This document shows, in pieces, positions 53,144-61,480 of a stretch of 64,000 nt of DNA; the stretch's first letter is position 1, and each line of letters opens with the position of its first letter. The position numbers and the translations under genes are program-made. Origin of the DNA: Mycobacterium heckeshornense. GTDB taxonomy: Bacteria > Actinomycetota > Actinomycetes > Mycobacteriales > Mycobacteriaceae. The DNA is taken from contig NZ_AP024237.1 in the NCBI RefSeq assembly GCF_016592155.1, positions 2,542,001 through 2,606,000 on the forward strand. Reading direction: 5' to 3'. Below the pieces are notes generated by a model. The model did no database searches. It was not told the DNA's origin and saw only the letters and a list, made by a program, of their open reading frames with translations.

Positions 53144-53166
53144 AGAGTAGGCCGGGCCCACGACAA
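53144..53166 (-). promoter_or_regulatory. Candidate RecA-independent damage promoter of uvrB
   Basis: TTGTCGTGG (53158-53166), eight bases, then TACTCT (53144-53149) fit tTGTCRgtg-N8-TAnnnT at the first six bases, the spacing and the -10; two inner bases differ. The -10 ends eight bases from ATG 53136, predicting a leaderless uvrB mRNA like that of uvrA. Confidence 0.6.
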
Positions 53167-53172
53167 CCCGCC

Positions 53173-55137
53173 TTATCCCCGGGGGCGGCTCCACACCCGG
53201 GTGGCCGGATCGCATTCGATGAGGTAGCCGTCGTCGGAGGTCGACATGGCGAAAACCGGGATGTTGGGTCGGTCACAGGAAGATCCGGTCGTGTGAACCC
53301 CGGCCGTGATCGGCGCCTTGCCCCAGGTGTTGCCCTCGCACACCACCTGCTCGTTGGTGGTGGAGTCATAGCCAAGCTTGTCGACGTCGTTGCAGACCCC
53401 GCCCAGCACCGGTGGCCCCGGCGCGGTGGCCGCTGCGGTCGGGCGGTCAGCCGCCGTCGCCGGGTCGGCCACGGTCACCGTCGGCGGCACATCCCCGACC
53501 CGGGCCGCGACCACCGGAATGCGCAGCACCGCACCTTGCGCACCGCATTCGTTGCTGTGCACGGTTTCGGTCTGCATGCCCCGCAGCGTGCCGTCGGGTT
53601 GCGGCACCAACGACAACACAACCGCCTCGGTCTGAGTCGATACGGCCGTGGTGCCGGGTGGCCGGCACCGCACCCGCCGTTGCCTGGGCATGGCCTGCCA
53701 GTACCCGCCGACAAAACGCAGCACGCCCGGTTGCCCGCCGGCCCCGCTGGTGGCCTGCTGATGGGTACGGTCGTCGAGCCGGGTCCCGGTGGCCACACAT
53801 CCTGCAGCGGTGCACGACGACCGAAATGCCCACCAGCTGGTCTGGACGCCGTTGTGCCGTAACGGAACACCGTTGGAGGCCAGCTTTTTGCGGTCGTAGT
53901 CCAATCGATAGGTGCCGTCGAGCCTCGGCGCCGGGGGCAGCTGTGCACTCGCGGCGGCTGACGAGTCCGGCGCGGCCTGCGGCCCGGGCCTGCCAGGCTC
54001 CCCGTGTCGCGGGCCCGACCAGGTGACGGCGGCCGCGACCGCCGCAGCAGACACCAGCACGGCAGCTGACCGGAATCGTCGCGCCGCGGCACGGACTCGG
54101 CCGCCGCGTCGCCCGCTGTTTCCGGTGCGCCGGCCGTTCTTCGAGGTGCTCGCGGCCCGGTCGGTGAGGGCGGCCGCAAACGCCCGGCACCGGTCGAACC
54201 TCACCTCAGGCTTTTTGGCCAAAGCCTTGACGAAAACGTCATCGAGGTGGGCCAAGTCCGGACGATAGTCGCTGAGCTTAGGCGGGTCGGCGTGCAGATG
54301 TTGACCGATCACCGCGATCGGGTTGGAGTCCCGATACGGTGGGACACCGGTCAGCAAGTGAAATGCCGTGGCGGCCAGAGCATATTGGTCGGCCCTACCG
54401 TCGAGGTTTGAACCGATCAACTGTTCGGGCGCTGCATAGGCAACGGTTCCCACAGCGACATTGGTGGCTGTGATGCCGCTGATGTCACCGAGATGACGAG
54501 CTACACCGAAGTCCGCCAAGAGGATTCGGCGGTCCTCACGGTTGGGATGGGTGAGCAGGATGTTGGCGGGTTTCACATCCCGGTGCAGCAGCCCCCGATC
54601 GTGAGCGTAGTCGAGCGCATCTGCCACCGCGCTGACAATCGCGCACACGTCCTCGGCCGGCATTCCGTTCGGGTAACGCTCTTTGACCAGCCGGGCCGCA
54701 TCGGTGCCCTCGACGTAGTCCATCGAAATCCACAACTGTCCGTCGCACTCGCCGCGATCATGCACTCCGACAATGTGCGGATGCCAAAGCGTCGCAGCCA
54801 GATCGGCTTCCCGGTTGAATCGCTCACGGAATTCATCGTCGGCCGTCATCGTCTCGGCGAGGACTTTGAGCACGTCGCGGCGCGGCAGCCTGGGGTGCTT
54901 GGCCAGATACACCTCGGCCATCCCGCCGGCGCCCAGCGGTCGCAAGATCGTGTATCCGGCGAACGCCCTCCCGCTGCTGACGGCGCGGCGCTGGCCGGTG
55001 CTCTTCGCCGGGCAGTCCGACTCTCCGCCGGAAGCGGGCCGGGGCAGCGGAATGCGGTGAAACAGGTAGGCAGCGGCCAGAGATGGAACCGACTGAAACC
55101 CTGTCCGCAGTGCCTGCCCAGCGCGTGCCCGGCTCAT
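53173..55137 (-). CDS. PknF-like transmembrane Ser/Thr protein kinase
   Basis: About 654 residues from ATG 55137. The kinase domain (about 62-330) is intact: Gly loop [14 protein letters not shown] Lys91, HRDVKPAN (185-192), DFG (209-211), an activation loop with TATN and APE (236-238). A membrane segment follows at about 358-373. The outer C-terminal part has several Cys ([20 protein letters not shown]). It most resembles PknF, and like PknF it neighbours an FHA-domain ABC exporter, but here divergently. The ~55 residues before the kinase domain are unusual, so the true start may differ (frame open to 55326). Confidence 0.9.
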   Translation of the reverse strand: MSRARAGQALRTGFQSVPSLAAAYLFHRIPLPRPASGGESDCPAKSTGQRRAVSSGRAFAGYTILRPLGAGGMAEVYLAKHPRLPRRDVLKVLAETMTADDEFRERFNREADLAATLWHPHIVGVHDRGECDGQLWISMDYVEGTDAARLVKERYPNGMPAEDVCAIVSAVADALDYAHDRGLLHRDVKPANILLTHPNREDRRILLADFGVARHLGDISGITATNVAVGTVAYAAPEQLIGSNLDGRADQYALAATAFHLLTGVPPYRDSNPIAVIGQHLHADPPKLSDYRPDLAHLDDVFVKALAKKPEVRFDRCRAFAAALTDRAASTSKNGRRTGNSGRRGGRVRAAARRFRSAAVLVSAAAVAAAVTWSGPRHGEPGRPGPQAAPDSSAAASAQLPPAPRLDGTYRLDYDRKKLASNGVPLRHNGVQTSWWAFRSSCTAAGCVATGTRLDDRTHQQATSGAGGQPGVLRFVGGYWQAMPRQRRVRCRPPGTTAVSTQTEAVVLSLVPQPDGTLRGMQTETVHSNECGAQGAVLRIPVVAARVGDVPPTVTVADPATAADRPTAAATAPGPPVLGGVCNDVDKLGYDSTTNEQVVCEGNTWGKAPITAGVHTTGSSCDRPNIPVFAMSTSDDGYLIECDPATRVWSRPRG

Positions 55138-55395
55138 TCGGACTCGCCGTGTGATTTCCCATCGGCTGGTGGCGCCGAGCATCTCGTCCATCTGCCGTTG
55201 CTGCCCCCTCCTCGGCAGTACATGTCGGTGTTGTTGCGGGCCGGTCGGTCCCAGCGAAACGCATCGGGCGCATGCGTCGCCCCTCGCATCATGCCCACGG
55301 ATGCGACCCGCGTCGCCGGATGCCACTTATGAAATAGCTATGAATTATTGGGAATTCGCCGCCGAGAAACATAGCGAACGCACAGGTTCGTTGCG
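55138..55395. other. AT-rich divergent promoter region between kinase and FHA-ABC genes
   Basis: Contains an unusually AT-rich core (about 55327-55356, TTATGAAATAGCTATGAATT) in an otherwise GC-rich window, with several TATGAA/TAGCTA words that could serve as -10 boxes in both directions. No clear pair of promoter boxes was fixed. Confidence 0.4.
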
Positions 55396-57858
55396 ATGCA
55401 GCCGGATGGTCTCGCAGCCGATACTGGTGTGGTGAGTCGAGCAGCCCCGCCCGTATTGACAATTCGCCACGACGGGTCGCAACGCACCTTCGCGGCAGGC
55501 CATGACGTGGTCGTGGGACGTGACGTGCGCGCGGATTTGCGCATCGCGGACCCCCGTATTTCCCGGGTGCATCTGATCCTGCGTTTCGATGACGGCCGCT
55601 GGGTGGCGATAGACAACGGCTCGGTCAACGGAACCTACCTCAACGGCTACCGGATTCCCGTCGTCGACATCCATGATGGGCAAAGCATCAACGTGGGAAA
55701 TCCCGAGGGTCCGCGGCTGACCTTCGAACTGGGCGGGCGCAGGCCCCGCACCGGGTTCGAGCCGGGCCTCGAGCCGCCGACCATGTCGTGGCACACGCGT
55801 CCGGAGCGCCGACCGGCGCCGCACCCGCCCCGGCAGCCCGCTTCGCTGCCCGCCGCCGAACGAACCGTGGTCGACGCCGGATCGGCCCACGTGTCAAACC
55901 TCGCGACCCGCCTCCTCGGCATCCTGTCGCATCGGTCGGCGCCGACCCCGGGGGCGACCACGACCACCATCGGCCGCGCCGACGACAACGACATCGTCAT
56001 CCCCGACGTGTTGGCCTCGCGTCACCACGCCACGCTGGTTCCCACACCGTTGGGCATCGAGATCCGGGACCGCAGCATCAACGGGACGTTCGTCAACGGG
56101 ACCCGGATCGGGTCGGCCATCCTCTCCGAGGGTGACGTGGTCACGATCGGCAACGTCGACCTGGTCTTCACCGACGGCGCCTTGGTGCCTCGCACCCAGG
56201 CGGCGACGCAGACCGGCGGCCTGGAGGTTCGCAGGGTCAGCTTCAGCGTCGACGGCGGCAAACAGTTGCTCGACGACATCTCGCTGATGGCGCGGCCTGG
56301 CACGCTGACGGCGATCATCGGCGGGTCCGGTGCGGGCAAGACCACGCTTGCCCGGCTGATCGCCGGTTATGCCCGTCCCAGCTCCGGCTCGGTTACCTTC
56401 GAGGGCCACGACATCCACGCCGAATATGCGTCGCTGCGCAGCCGGATCGGGATGGTGCCCCAAGACGACGTGGTGCACCGCCAGCTGACGGTGGGCCAGG
56501 CCCTCGGCTACGCCGCCGAGCTGCGGTTGCCGCCCGACACCAGCAAAGCCGACCGCGGCCGGGTCGTCGCGCAGGTGCTCGAGGAACTAGACATGATCAA
56601 GCACGCCGACACCCGGGTGGACAAGCTGTCCGGCGGTCAGCGCAAACGCGCCTCGGTGGCGCTGGAGTTGCTGACCGGGCCGTCACTGCTGATTCTCGAC
56701 GAGCCGACCTCGGGGCTGGACCCGGCACTCGACCACCAGGTCATGACGATGCTGCGCCAGCTGGCCGACGCCGGTCGGGTGGTGATCGTGGTTACCCACA
56801 TGTTGAGCTACCTCGACGTCTGCGACCAGGTGCTGCTCGTGGCGCCGGGCGGCAAGACAGCGTTTTGCGGCCCCCCGGACCAGATCGGCCCGGCGATGGG
56901 AACCACCAACTGGGCCAAGATCTTCGCCAAGGTGGGCGCCGACCCCGACGAAGCGAACCGGCGGTTCCTGGCCCAGCACCGGCCACCACCGCCCGCAGCG
57001 CCCGGCAAGCCGGCCGAGCTGGGCGAGCCGGTGCACACCAGCGTGTGGCGTCAGTTCCGCACGGTCGCGCGCCGCCAGGTTCGGCTGGTGGTCGCCGACC
57101 GCGCCTACTTCGTCTTCTTGGCGTTGTTGCCGTTCATCCTGGGTGCGCTGTCGCTGACCGTGCCCGGCTCGAACGGATTCCACGTCGCCGACCCGCGCAG
57201 CGAAGCACCCGACGAGGCCGCGCAAATCCTGGTTCTGCTCAACATCGCCGCGGTCTTCATGGGTACGGCGTTGACGATTCGCGACCTGATCGGTGAGCGC
57301 GCGATCTTCCAGCGCGAACAGGCAGTCGGTTTGTCGACGACGGCATACCTGCTGGCCAAGACGGGGGTTTTTAGCGTGTTCGCCGTCGTGCAGTCGGTGA
57401 TCGCCACCGCGATCGTGATCGCCGGCAAGGGCGCGCCCACCCGTGGCCATGTTGTGCTCGGCAATCCCACGGTCGAACTGTTTGTGACGGTCGCCGCAAC
57501 CTGTGTGGCCTCGGCGATGCTGGGCTTGGTGCTGTCGGCGCTGGTGCGCTCCGGTGAGCAGATCATGCCGCTGCTCGTGGTGTCGATCATGGCACAGCTG
57601 GTGCTGTCCGGCGGGCTGGTCCCGGTGACGGGACGGCTGGTGCTCGATCAATTATCGTGGGCGATGCCCTCACGGTGGGGATACGCCGCGGCGGCGTCGA
57701 CGATCGACCTGCGGCATCTGGTCCCGGGCTCGCTGATCCCCAAGGACAGGTTCTGGCTGCACACCTTGCAAGCCTGGCTGTTCGACGTAACCATGCTGGC
57801 CGGGTTGCCGGTGGTCTACGCCGGTGTTGTCCGGTGGAAAATCCGGCTGCACCGCTGA
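55396..57858 (+). CDS. ABC exporter with two FHA domains (Rv1747-like)
   Basis: An 820-residue half-transporter. FHA1 (about 20-112; GRD 41-43, SRVH 56-59, NGT 78-80) and FHA2 (about 185-265; GRADDNDIVI, SRHH, NGT) read phosphothreonine. The ATPase has Walker A GGSGAGKT (309-316), LSGGQRKR (411-418) and LLILDEPTSGLDP, followed by an ABC-2/ABCG-type membrane domain (about 560-815). In M. tuberculosis Rv1747 is phosphorylated by PknF and exports cell-envelope material. The linker between the FHA domains is shorter than in Rv1747. Starts ATG 55396, or GTG 55432 closer to FHA1. Confidence 0.92.
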   Translation: MQPDGLAADTGVVSRAAPPVLTIRHDGSQRTFAAGHDVVVGRDVRADLRIADPRISRVHLILRFDDGRWVAIDNGSVNGTYLNGYRIPVVDIHDGQSINVGNPEGPRLTFELGGRRPRTGFEPGLEPPTMSWHTRPERRPAPHPPRQPASLPAAERTVVDAGSAHVSNLATRLLGILSHRSAPTPGATTTTIGRADDNDIVIPDVLASRHHATLVPTPLGIEIRDRSINGTFVNGTRIGSAILSEGDVVTIGNVDLVFTDGALVPRTQAATQTGGLEVRRVSFSVDGGKQLLDDISLMARPGTLTAIIGGSGAGKTTLARLIAGYARPSSGSVTFEGHDIHAEYASLRSRIGMVPQDDVVHRQLTVGQALGYAAELRLPPDTSKADRGRVVAQVLEELDMIKHADTRVDKLSGGQRKRASVALELLTGPSLLILDEPTSGLDPALDHQVMTMLRQLADAGRVVIVVTHMLSYLDVCDQVLLVAPGGKTAFCGPPDQIGPAMGTTNWAKIFAKVGADPDEANRRFLAQHRPPPPAAPGKPAELGEPVHTSVWRQFRTVARRQVRLVVADRAYFVFLALLPFILGALSLTVPGSNGFHVADPRSEAPDEAAQILVLLNIAAVFMGTALTIRDLIGERAIFQREQAVGLSTTAYLLAKTGVFSVFAVVQSVIATAIVIAGKGAPTRGHVVLGNPTVELFVTVAATCVASAMLGLVLSALVRSGEQIMPLLVVSIMAQLVLSGGLVPVTGRLVLDQLSWAMPSRWGYAAAASTIDLRHLVPGSLIPKDRFWLHTLQAWLFDVTMLAGLPVVYAGVVRWKIRLHR

Positions 57859-57941
57859 CGGGATAGGGTGAGGTCATCCACCACCCCAAACACGAGACCT
57901 TTGACCTCGTCGCCCACACCAACACCGATCCGAAGGGCATC

Positions 57942-58382
57942 GTGCGGGCGGTCGACCGATACATGCTGCGGCCGTGGGGGCTGTATCTGGCGCGGCCTAC
58001 CCCCGGCCGGGCCCAGTTCCACTATCTCGAATCCTGGCTGCTGCCATCGCTCGGGTTACGCGCCAACGTTTTTCACTTCAACCCGGGACACGAACGCGAC
58101 CATGACTACTACCTCGACGTCGGCGAGTACACACCCGGCCCGGCGGTGTGGCGCTCCGAAGACCACTACCTCGACCTGGAAGTCCGCACCGGCCGTGGAG
58201 TCGACCTGGCCGACGTCGGCGAACTGCTGGACGCCGTGCGCTACGGGCTGCTGACCCCGAAGACCGCCGAGCAGGCGGTGGGGCGCGCCGTCGCCGCCGT
58301 CGACGGGCTGGCCCGGCACCGATATGACCTGCAACGCTGGCTGGCCAGCAGAGGTATGCAACTCACCTGGCGCGGTGCGTAG
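57942..58382 (+). CDS. DUF402 family protein (Rv1632c-like)
   Basis: From GTG 57942 the protein has 146 residues (VRAVDRYMLRPWGLYLARP), near the M. tuberculosis annotation, and contains HYLESWLLPSLGL, FHFNPGHERDHDYYLDVG and WRSEDHYLDLE. DUF402 proteins include nucleotide phosphatases of the YgaC type; the DxxD/E cluster here fits metal binding. The frame stays open and protein-like upstream to 57867 (HHPKHETFDLV, NTDPKG) without any ATG, GTG or TTG. The true start may therefore be the ATC at 57876, seven bases after TAGGGT. Confidence 0.82.
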   Translation: MRAVDRYMLRPWGLYLARPTPGRAQFHYLESWLLPSLGLRANVFHFNPGHERDHDYYLDVGEYTPGPAVWRSEDHYLDLEVRTGRGVDLADVGELLDAVRYGLLTPKTAEQAVGRAVAAVDGLARHRYDLQRWLASRGMQLTWRGA

Positions 58383-58411
58383 TACCCGACCGGGAGGGGT
58401 AACTGTTAGGC

Positions 58412-58981
58412 ATGGCGTTGAACGAATACCGCCGTAAGCGGCGGTCGGGCCACAGCCCCGAACCCCGGGGCCGGCAGCGTTCTCAACGGGCGGGGAAGCG
58501 TCGCCGCGAACCGCACTTCGTCGTCCAGCATCATGCGGCGCGGGCCGACCATTATGACTTCCGGCTGGAAATCGACGGCGTACTCGCCTCGTGGGCGATA
58601 CCCAAGGGGCCGTCGACCGATCCGAAAGACAAGCGAATGGCCCGCCGCACCGAGGATCACCCGCTGGAGTATGAGACGTTCGAAGGCGTTATTCCCGGGG
58701 GCGAGTACGGGGCCGGGGGCGTCATCGTCTGGGACCGCGGCACCTACACCAATGACGGCGACCGCGACATGGCCGAGGGCATCGAGCGCGGTCACCTGTC
58801 GTTTACCCTGCACGGCGAGAAGTTGCAGGGCGGCTATGCCCTCACCCGGATACGCCAGGGCAAAGACGGGGCCTGGCTGTTGGTCAAGCGCAAAGACGAG
58901 CACGCCGACGCCCGGCGTAACCCGGTGCGCAGCCGACCCGAGTCGGTGCTGTCCGGGCGCACCCTGGACGAGTTGTCGTGA
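58412..58981 (+). CDS. LigD-type DNA 3'-phosphoesterase, stand-alone
   Basis: The 189-residue protein corresponds to the PE domain of LigD, which trims 3' phosphates and ribonucleotides at broken ends. Key motifs are FVVQHHAARADHYDFRLE (metal-binding His and Asp), KGPSTDPKDKRMARRTEDHP and EGVIPGGEYGAGGVIVWDRGTY. A basic N-terminal tail precedes it. GGGAGGGG lies upstream of ATG 58412. It is the first of three adjacent LigD-part genes, the next overlapping by four bases. Confidence 0.9.
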   Translation: MALNEYRRKRRSGHSPEPRGRQRSQRAGKRRREPHFVVQHHAARADHYDFRLEIDGVLASWAIPKGPSTDPKDKRMARRTEDHPLEYETFEGVIPGGEYGAGGVIVWDRGTYTNDGDRDMAEGIERGHLSFTLHGEKLQGGYALTRIRQGKDGAWLLVKRKDEHADARRNPVRSRPESVLSGRTLDELS

Positions 58982-59967
58982 TCGAGCTGCCGACCCGGCT
59001 CCGTGCGGCGCTGCGCGACGAGCCGGTGCCCGACTGGCGAGCCCCGATGCTGGCCACCCTGACCGAGCGACGGTTCTCTGATCCGCGCTGGATCTATGAG
59101 CGCAAATTCGACGGGGAGCGCTGTCTGGCATTTCGCAACGGTGACCAAGTGCGACTATGTTCGCGTAACCGGCAGCCGCTCAACGGAACCTACCCGGAAC
59201 TCGTCGATGCGCTTGCTGCCCAGCCGATCTCCCGGTTTGTCGTCGACGGCGAAGTCGTGGCGTTCGACGGGCGGCGCACCAGCTTCGCCCGCCTGCAGGG
59301 CCGACTGGGTATCACCAATCCCAAACAAGCTCGGGCAACTGGTATTCCGGTGTTCTACTACATATTCGACCTGCTTCACCTCGACGGCCGGCGCACCACC
59401 GAATTGCCACTGCTGTGGCGTAAACGCCTGCTGCGTAGAGCATTTCAGTTTCATGATCCGCTGCGCTACACCCCGCACCGTGTCGAGCACGGCGAGGCCG
59501 CGTACCGCGCTGCCTGCGGCCGCGGTGACGAAGGTGTGATCGCCAAGCTGGCCGACGCCCCCTACGAGGGCCGTCGATCGACGAACTGGCTGAAGTTCAA
59601 ATGCGTTCGCGACCAGGAGTTCGTCATCGGCGGCTACACGGCCCCAAAGGGAAGCCGAATCGGGTTGGGCGCGCTGCTGGTGGGCTACTACGACGGACGC
59701 GACCTGGTCTACGCCGGCAAGGTCGGCACCGGGTTCGACGACGCCACGTTGCGCCGCCTGCACCAACAGTTGTCCGGCATCGAGCAAGACCACTGCCCGT
59801 TTACCCGCGGGCTGGTCCGGGAGCCCGGAACACGATGGGTGCGGCCGGAATTGGTCGCCCAGATTGGGTTCACCGAGTGGACCCGCGACGGCAAGCTGCG
59901 CCACCCCCGCTATACCGGGCTGCGCACCGACAAGAACCCCGCCGAGGTCGTTCGGGAGACGCGCTGA
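58978..59967 (+). CDS. ATP-dependent DNA ligase (LigD ligase domain type), stand-alone
   Basis: The 329-residue ligase has motif I ERKFDGER (Lys is the AMP-accepting residue), motif III VVDGEVVAF, motif IIIa FYYIFDLLHL, motif IV DEGVIAK and motif V NWLKFKC. An OB fold ends with FTEWTRDGKLRHPRY. GTG 58978 overlaps the PE gene stop (GTGA). M. tuberculosis carries these functions on one LigD polypeptide; separate LigC-like ligases also exist. Role: sealing in non-homologous end joining or gap repair. Confidence 0.9.
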   Translation: MIELPTRLRAALRDEPVPDWRAPMLATLTERRFSDPRWIYERKFDGERCLAFRNGDQVRLCSRNRQPLNGTYPELVDALAAQPISRFVVDGEVVAFDGRRTSFARLQGRLGITNPKQARATGIPVFYYIFDLLHLDGRRTTELPLLWRKRLLRRAFQFHDPLRYTPHRVEHGEAAYRAACGRGDEGVIAKLADAPYEGRRSTNWLKFKCVRDQEFVIGGYTAPKGSRIGLGALLVGYYDGRDLVYAGKVGTGFDDATLRRLHQQLSGIEQDHCPFTRGLVREPGTRWVRPELVAQIGFTEWTRDGKLRHPRYTGLRTDKNPAEVVRETR

Positions 59968-60866
59968 TGCCCCGCGTCGCAGTCGAGATCACGCACCCGG
60001 ACCGGGTGCTCTTCCCAGCAGACGGGATCACCAAAGCCGACCTCGTCGACTACTACGCCGCGGTGGCCGAGGCGATGTTGCCGCACCTCAAGGACCGGCC
60101 GCTGACCCTGCAGCGGTTCCCCCGCGGCATCGACCAACAGGGCTTCATCCAGCAGGATTTCGCCGACACGATGCCCGACTGGATGGGCTCGGCCGAAGTC
60201 GCCAAGGAAGGCGGTACCGTCGTGCACCCGCTGGCCCAGCGTCCTGAGGCGCTGGTCTGGCTGGCCAACCAGAACAGCATCACCGTGCACGCCTGGCTGT
60301 CCCGGCTGGGCCGGCTGCACACACCTGACCGACTCGTCTTCGACCTCGACCCGTCCGGCGACGATTTCCCGGTGGTCCGAGAAACCGCGCGGGCCCTCGC
60401 CGGTGTGTTGGACGACGTCGGCCTGGCAGGCTACGTGCAGACCACTGGATCACGCGGCCTGCACGTTGTGGTGCCGCTGCGCGGTGACGCCGACTTCGAC
60501 ACGGTTCGCCGATTCGCCCGCGACGTCGCCGACGTGGTGGTGGCCGACGATCCCGCGCACCGCACGGTGGAAGCCCGCAAAGACAAGCGGCGCGGCCGGG
60601 TGTATGTCGACGTGATGCGAAATGCCTACGCGCAGACCGCGGTCGCGCCGTATTCGGTGCGGGCCCGCCGCGGCGCGCCGGTGGCTACCCCACTGGAATG
60701 GGACGAACTCGGCGGCCGCGGTATGAGCCCGGACCGGTTCACCATCCGCGATATTCCGAAACGGCTTGCCCGTCAACCTGATCCATGGGTCAGCATGAAC
60801 CGTCGGTCCCGCTCCCTGACCGGGCCAATGCGTCGCCTGGAGAAGATCCATTCGGCAACTTCCTGA
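59967..60866 (+). CDS. LigD-type polymerase/primase (PrimPol), stand-alone
   Basis: The 299-residue archaeo-eukaryotic-primase-family polymerase adds (ribo)nucleotides at breaks. Visible are HPDRVLFP at the N terminus, the metal motif LVFDLDPSGDD, TTGSRGLHVVVPL, and RVYVDVMRNAYAQTAVAPYSVR near the C terminus. ATG 59967 overlaps the ligase stop by one base (TGATG), so all three genes are coupled. No Ku gene is in the window. Confidence 0.9.
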   Translation: MPRVAVEITHPDRVLFPADGITKADLVDYYAAVAEAMLPHLKDRPLTLQRFPRGIDQQGFIQQDFADTMPDWMGSAEVAKEGGTVVHPLAQRPEALVWLANQNSITVHAWLSRLGRLHTPDRLVFDLDPSGDDFPVVRETARALAGVLDDVGLAGYVQTTGSRGLHVVVPLRGDADFDTVRRFARDVADVVVADDPAHRTVEARKDKRRGRVYVDVMRNAYAQTAVAPYSVRARRGAPVATPLEWDELGGRGMSPDRFTIRDIPKRLARQPDPWVSMNRRSRSLTGPMRRLEKIHSATS

Positions 60867-61056
60867 CGTGAAAGGGTTCCGCCGCGCATGGGCCGACGCC
60901 CCGCCGGGCCGGCAACTGCGAGACGTCGGCGTCCGCACCGTCGGGGCTGCGCTGAGTGGCCGGCGTGGCCGACTGGAGCTGTCCGCGTCGCCAGCCGCTG
61001 CGGCGCTGGCCGAATCGCATGGCCCACCCTCAGCACGGCCGGTAAGGTCAGCAGTC

Positions 61057-61476
61057 ATGAACGCCAGCACGCGAATCGGTTTCGTCACCACAGCCGTGAC
61101 GATGCTCATCGGCTGCGGCCAGTTGATTCCCGCCGCCGCGACGGCCGAACTGCACAACGTCACCTACATTGCGAGGATCGACGGCGTAGCCCCCGGCAGC
61201 CAGGCCACCTTCATGATCAACGATACCCAGACGAATACCGCTACCCTTAGCTCTGTGCCCGGCAATGCATTCCAGGCCAACGCGGTGCTTTCCGACCCGC
61301 ACAAAGCTGGCATGCAAGTGACCGTCCATTGGCCGTATTCCGCCAGCGTGCACTGCGAGATCGACGTCGACGACAACGTCGCCGCGCAGGTGGACCAATT
61401 CATCCGGCCGGTGCCGGGCAGCACCGACCCGATGAATGGGGTGCTGCCCTGCGGAGCTCCGCTACCAGCCACGTAA
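61057..61476 (+). CDS. Small exported protein, possible lipoprotein
   Basis: 139 residues from ATG 61057 (MNASTRIGFVTTAVTMLIGC). The N terminus is a signal peptide, either with lipobox LIGC (Cys20) or cleaved later at AAATA. The mature part has two Cys (SVHCEID, VLPCGAP), is beta-rich and neutral. TAAGGT at 61043-61048 could give a leaderless mRNA. The frame opens to 60868, but the upstream residues are not signal-like. I do not recognise the family. The 190 bases before it hold no gene. Confidence 0.75.
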   Translation: MNASTRIGFVTTAVTMLIGCGQLIPAAATAELHNVTYIARIDGVAPGSQATFMINDTQTNTATLSSVPGNAFQANAVLSDPHKAGMQVTVHWPYSASVHCEIDVDDNVAAQVDQFIRPVPGSTDPMNGVLPCGAPLPAT

Positions 61477-61480
61477 GCGG

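Noticed and set aside
50896..53862. Plus-strand open frame of 988 codons across uvrB
   Set aside because: Antisense shadow of uvrB and the kinase 3' end; His/Gln/Arg-rich composition with no family motif, while the minus strand encodes a textbook UvrB.
53173..60866. Kinase, FHA-ABC and LigD genes as part of a phage or integrative element
   Set aside because: No integrase, att repeats or tRNA; base composition and flanking synteny (uvrB, DUF402 gene, coaE) look chromosomal.
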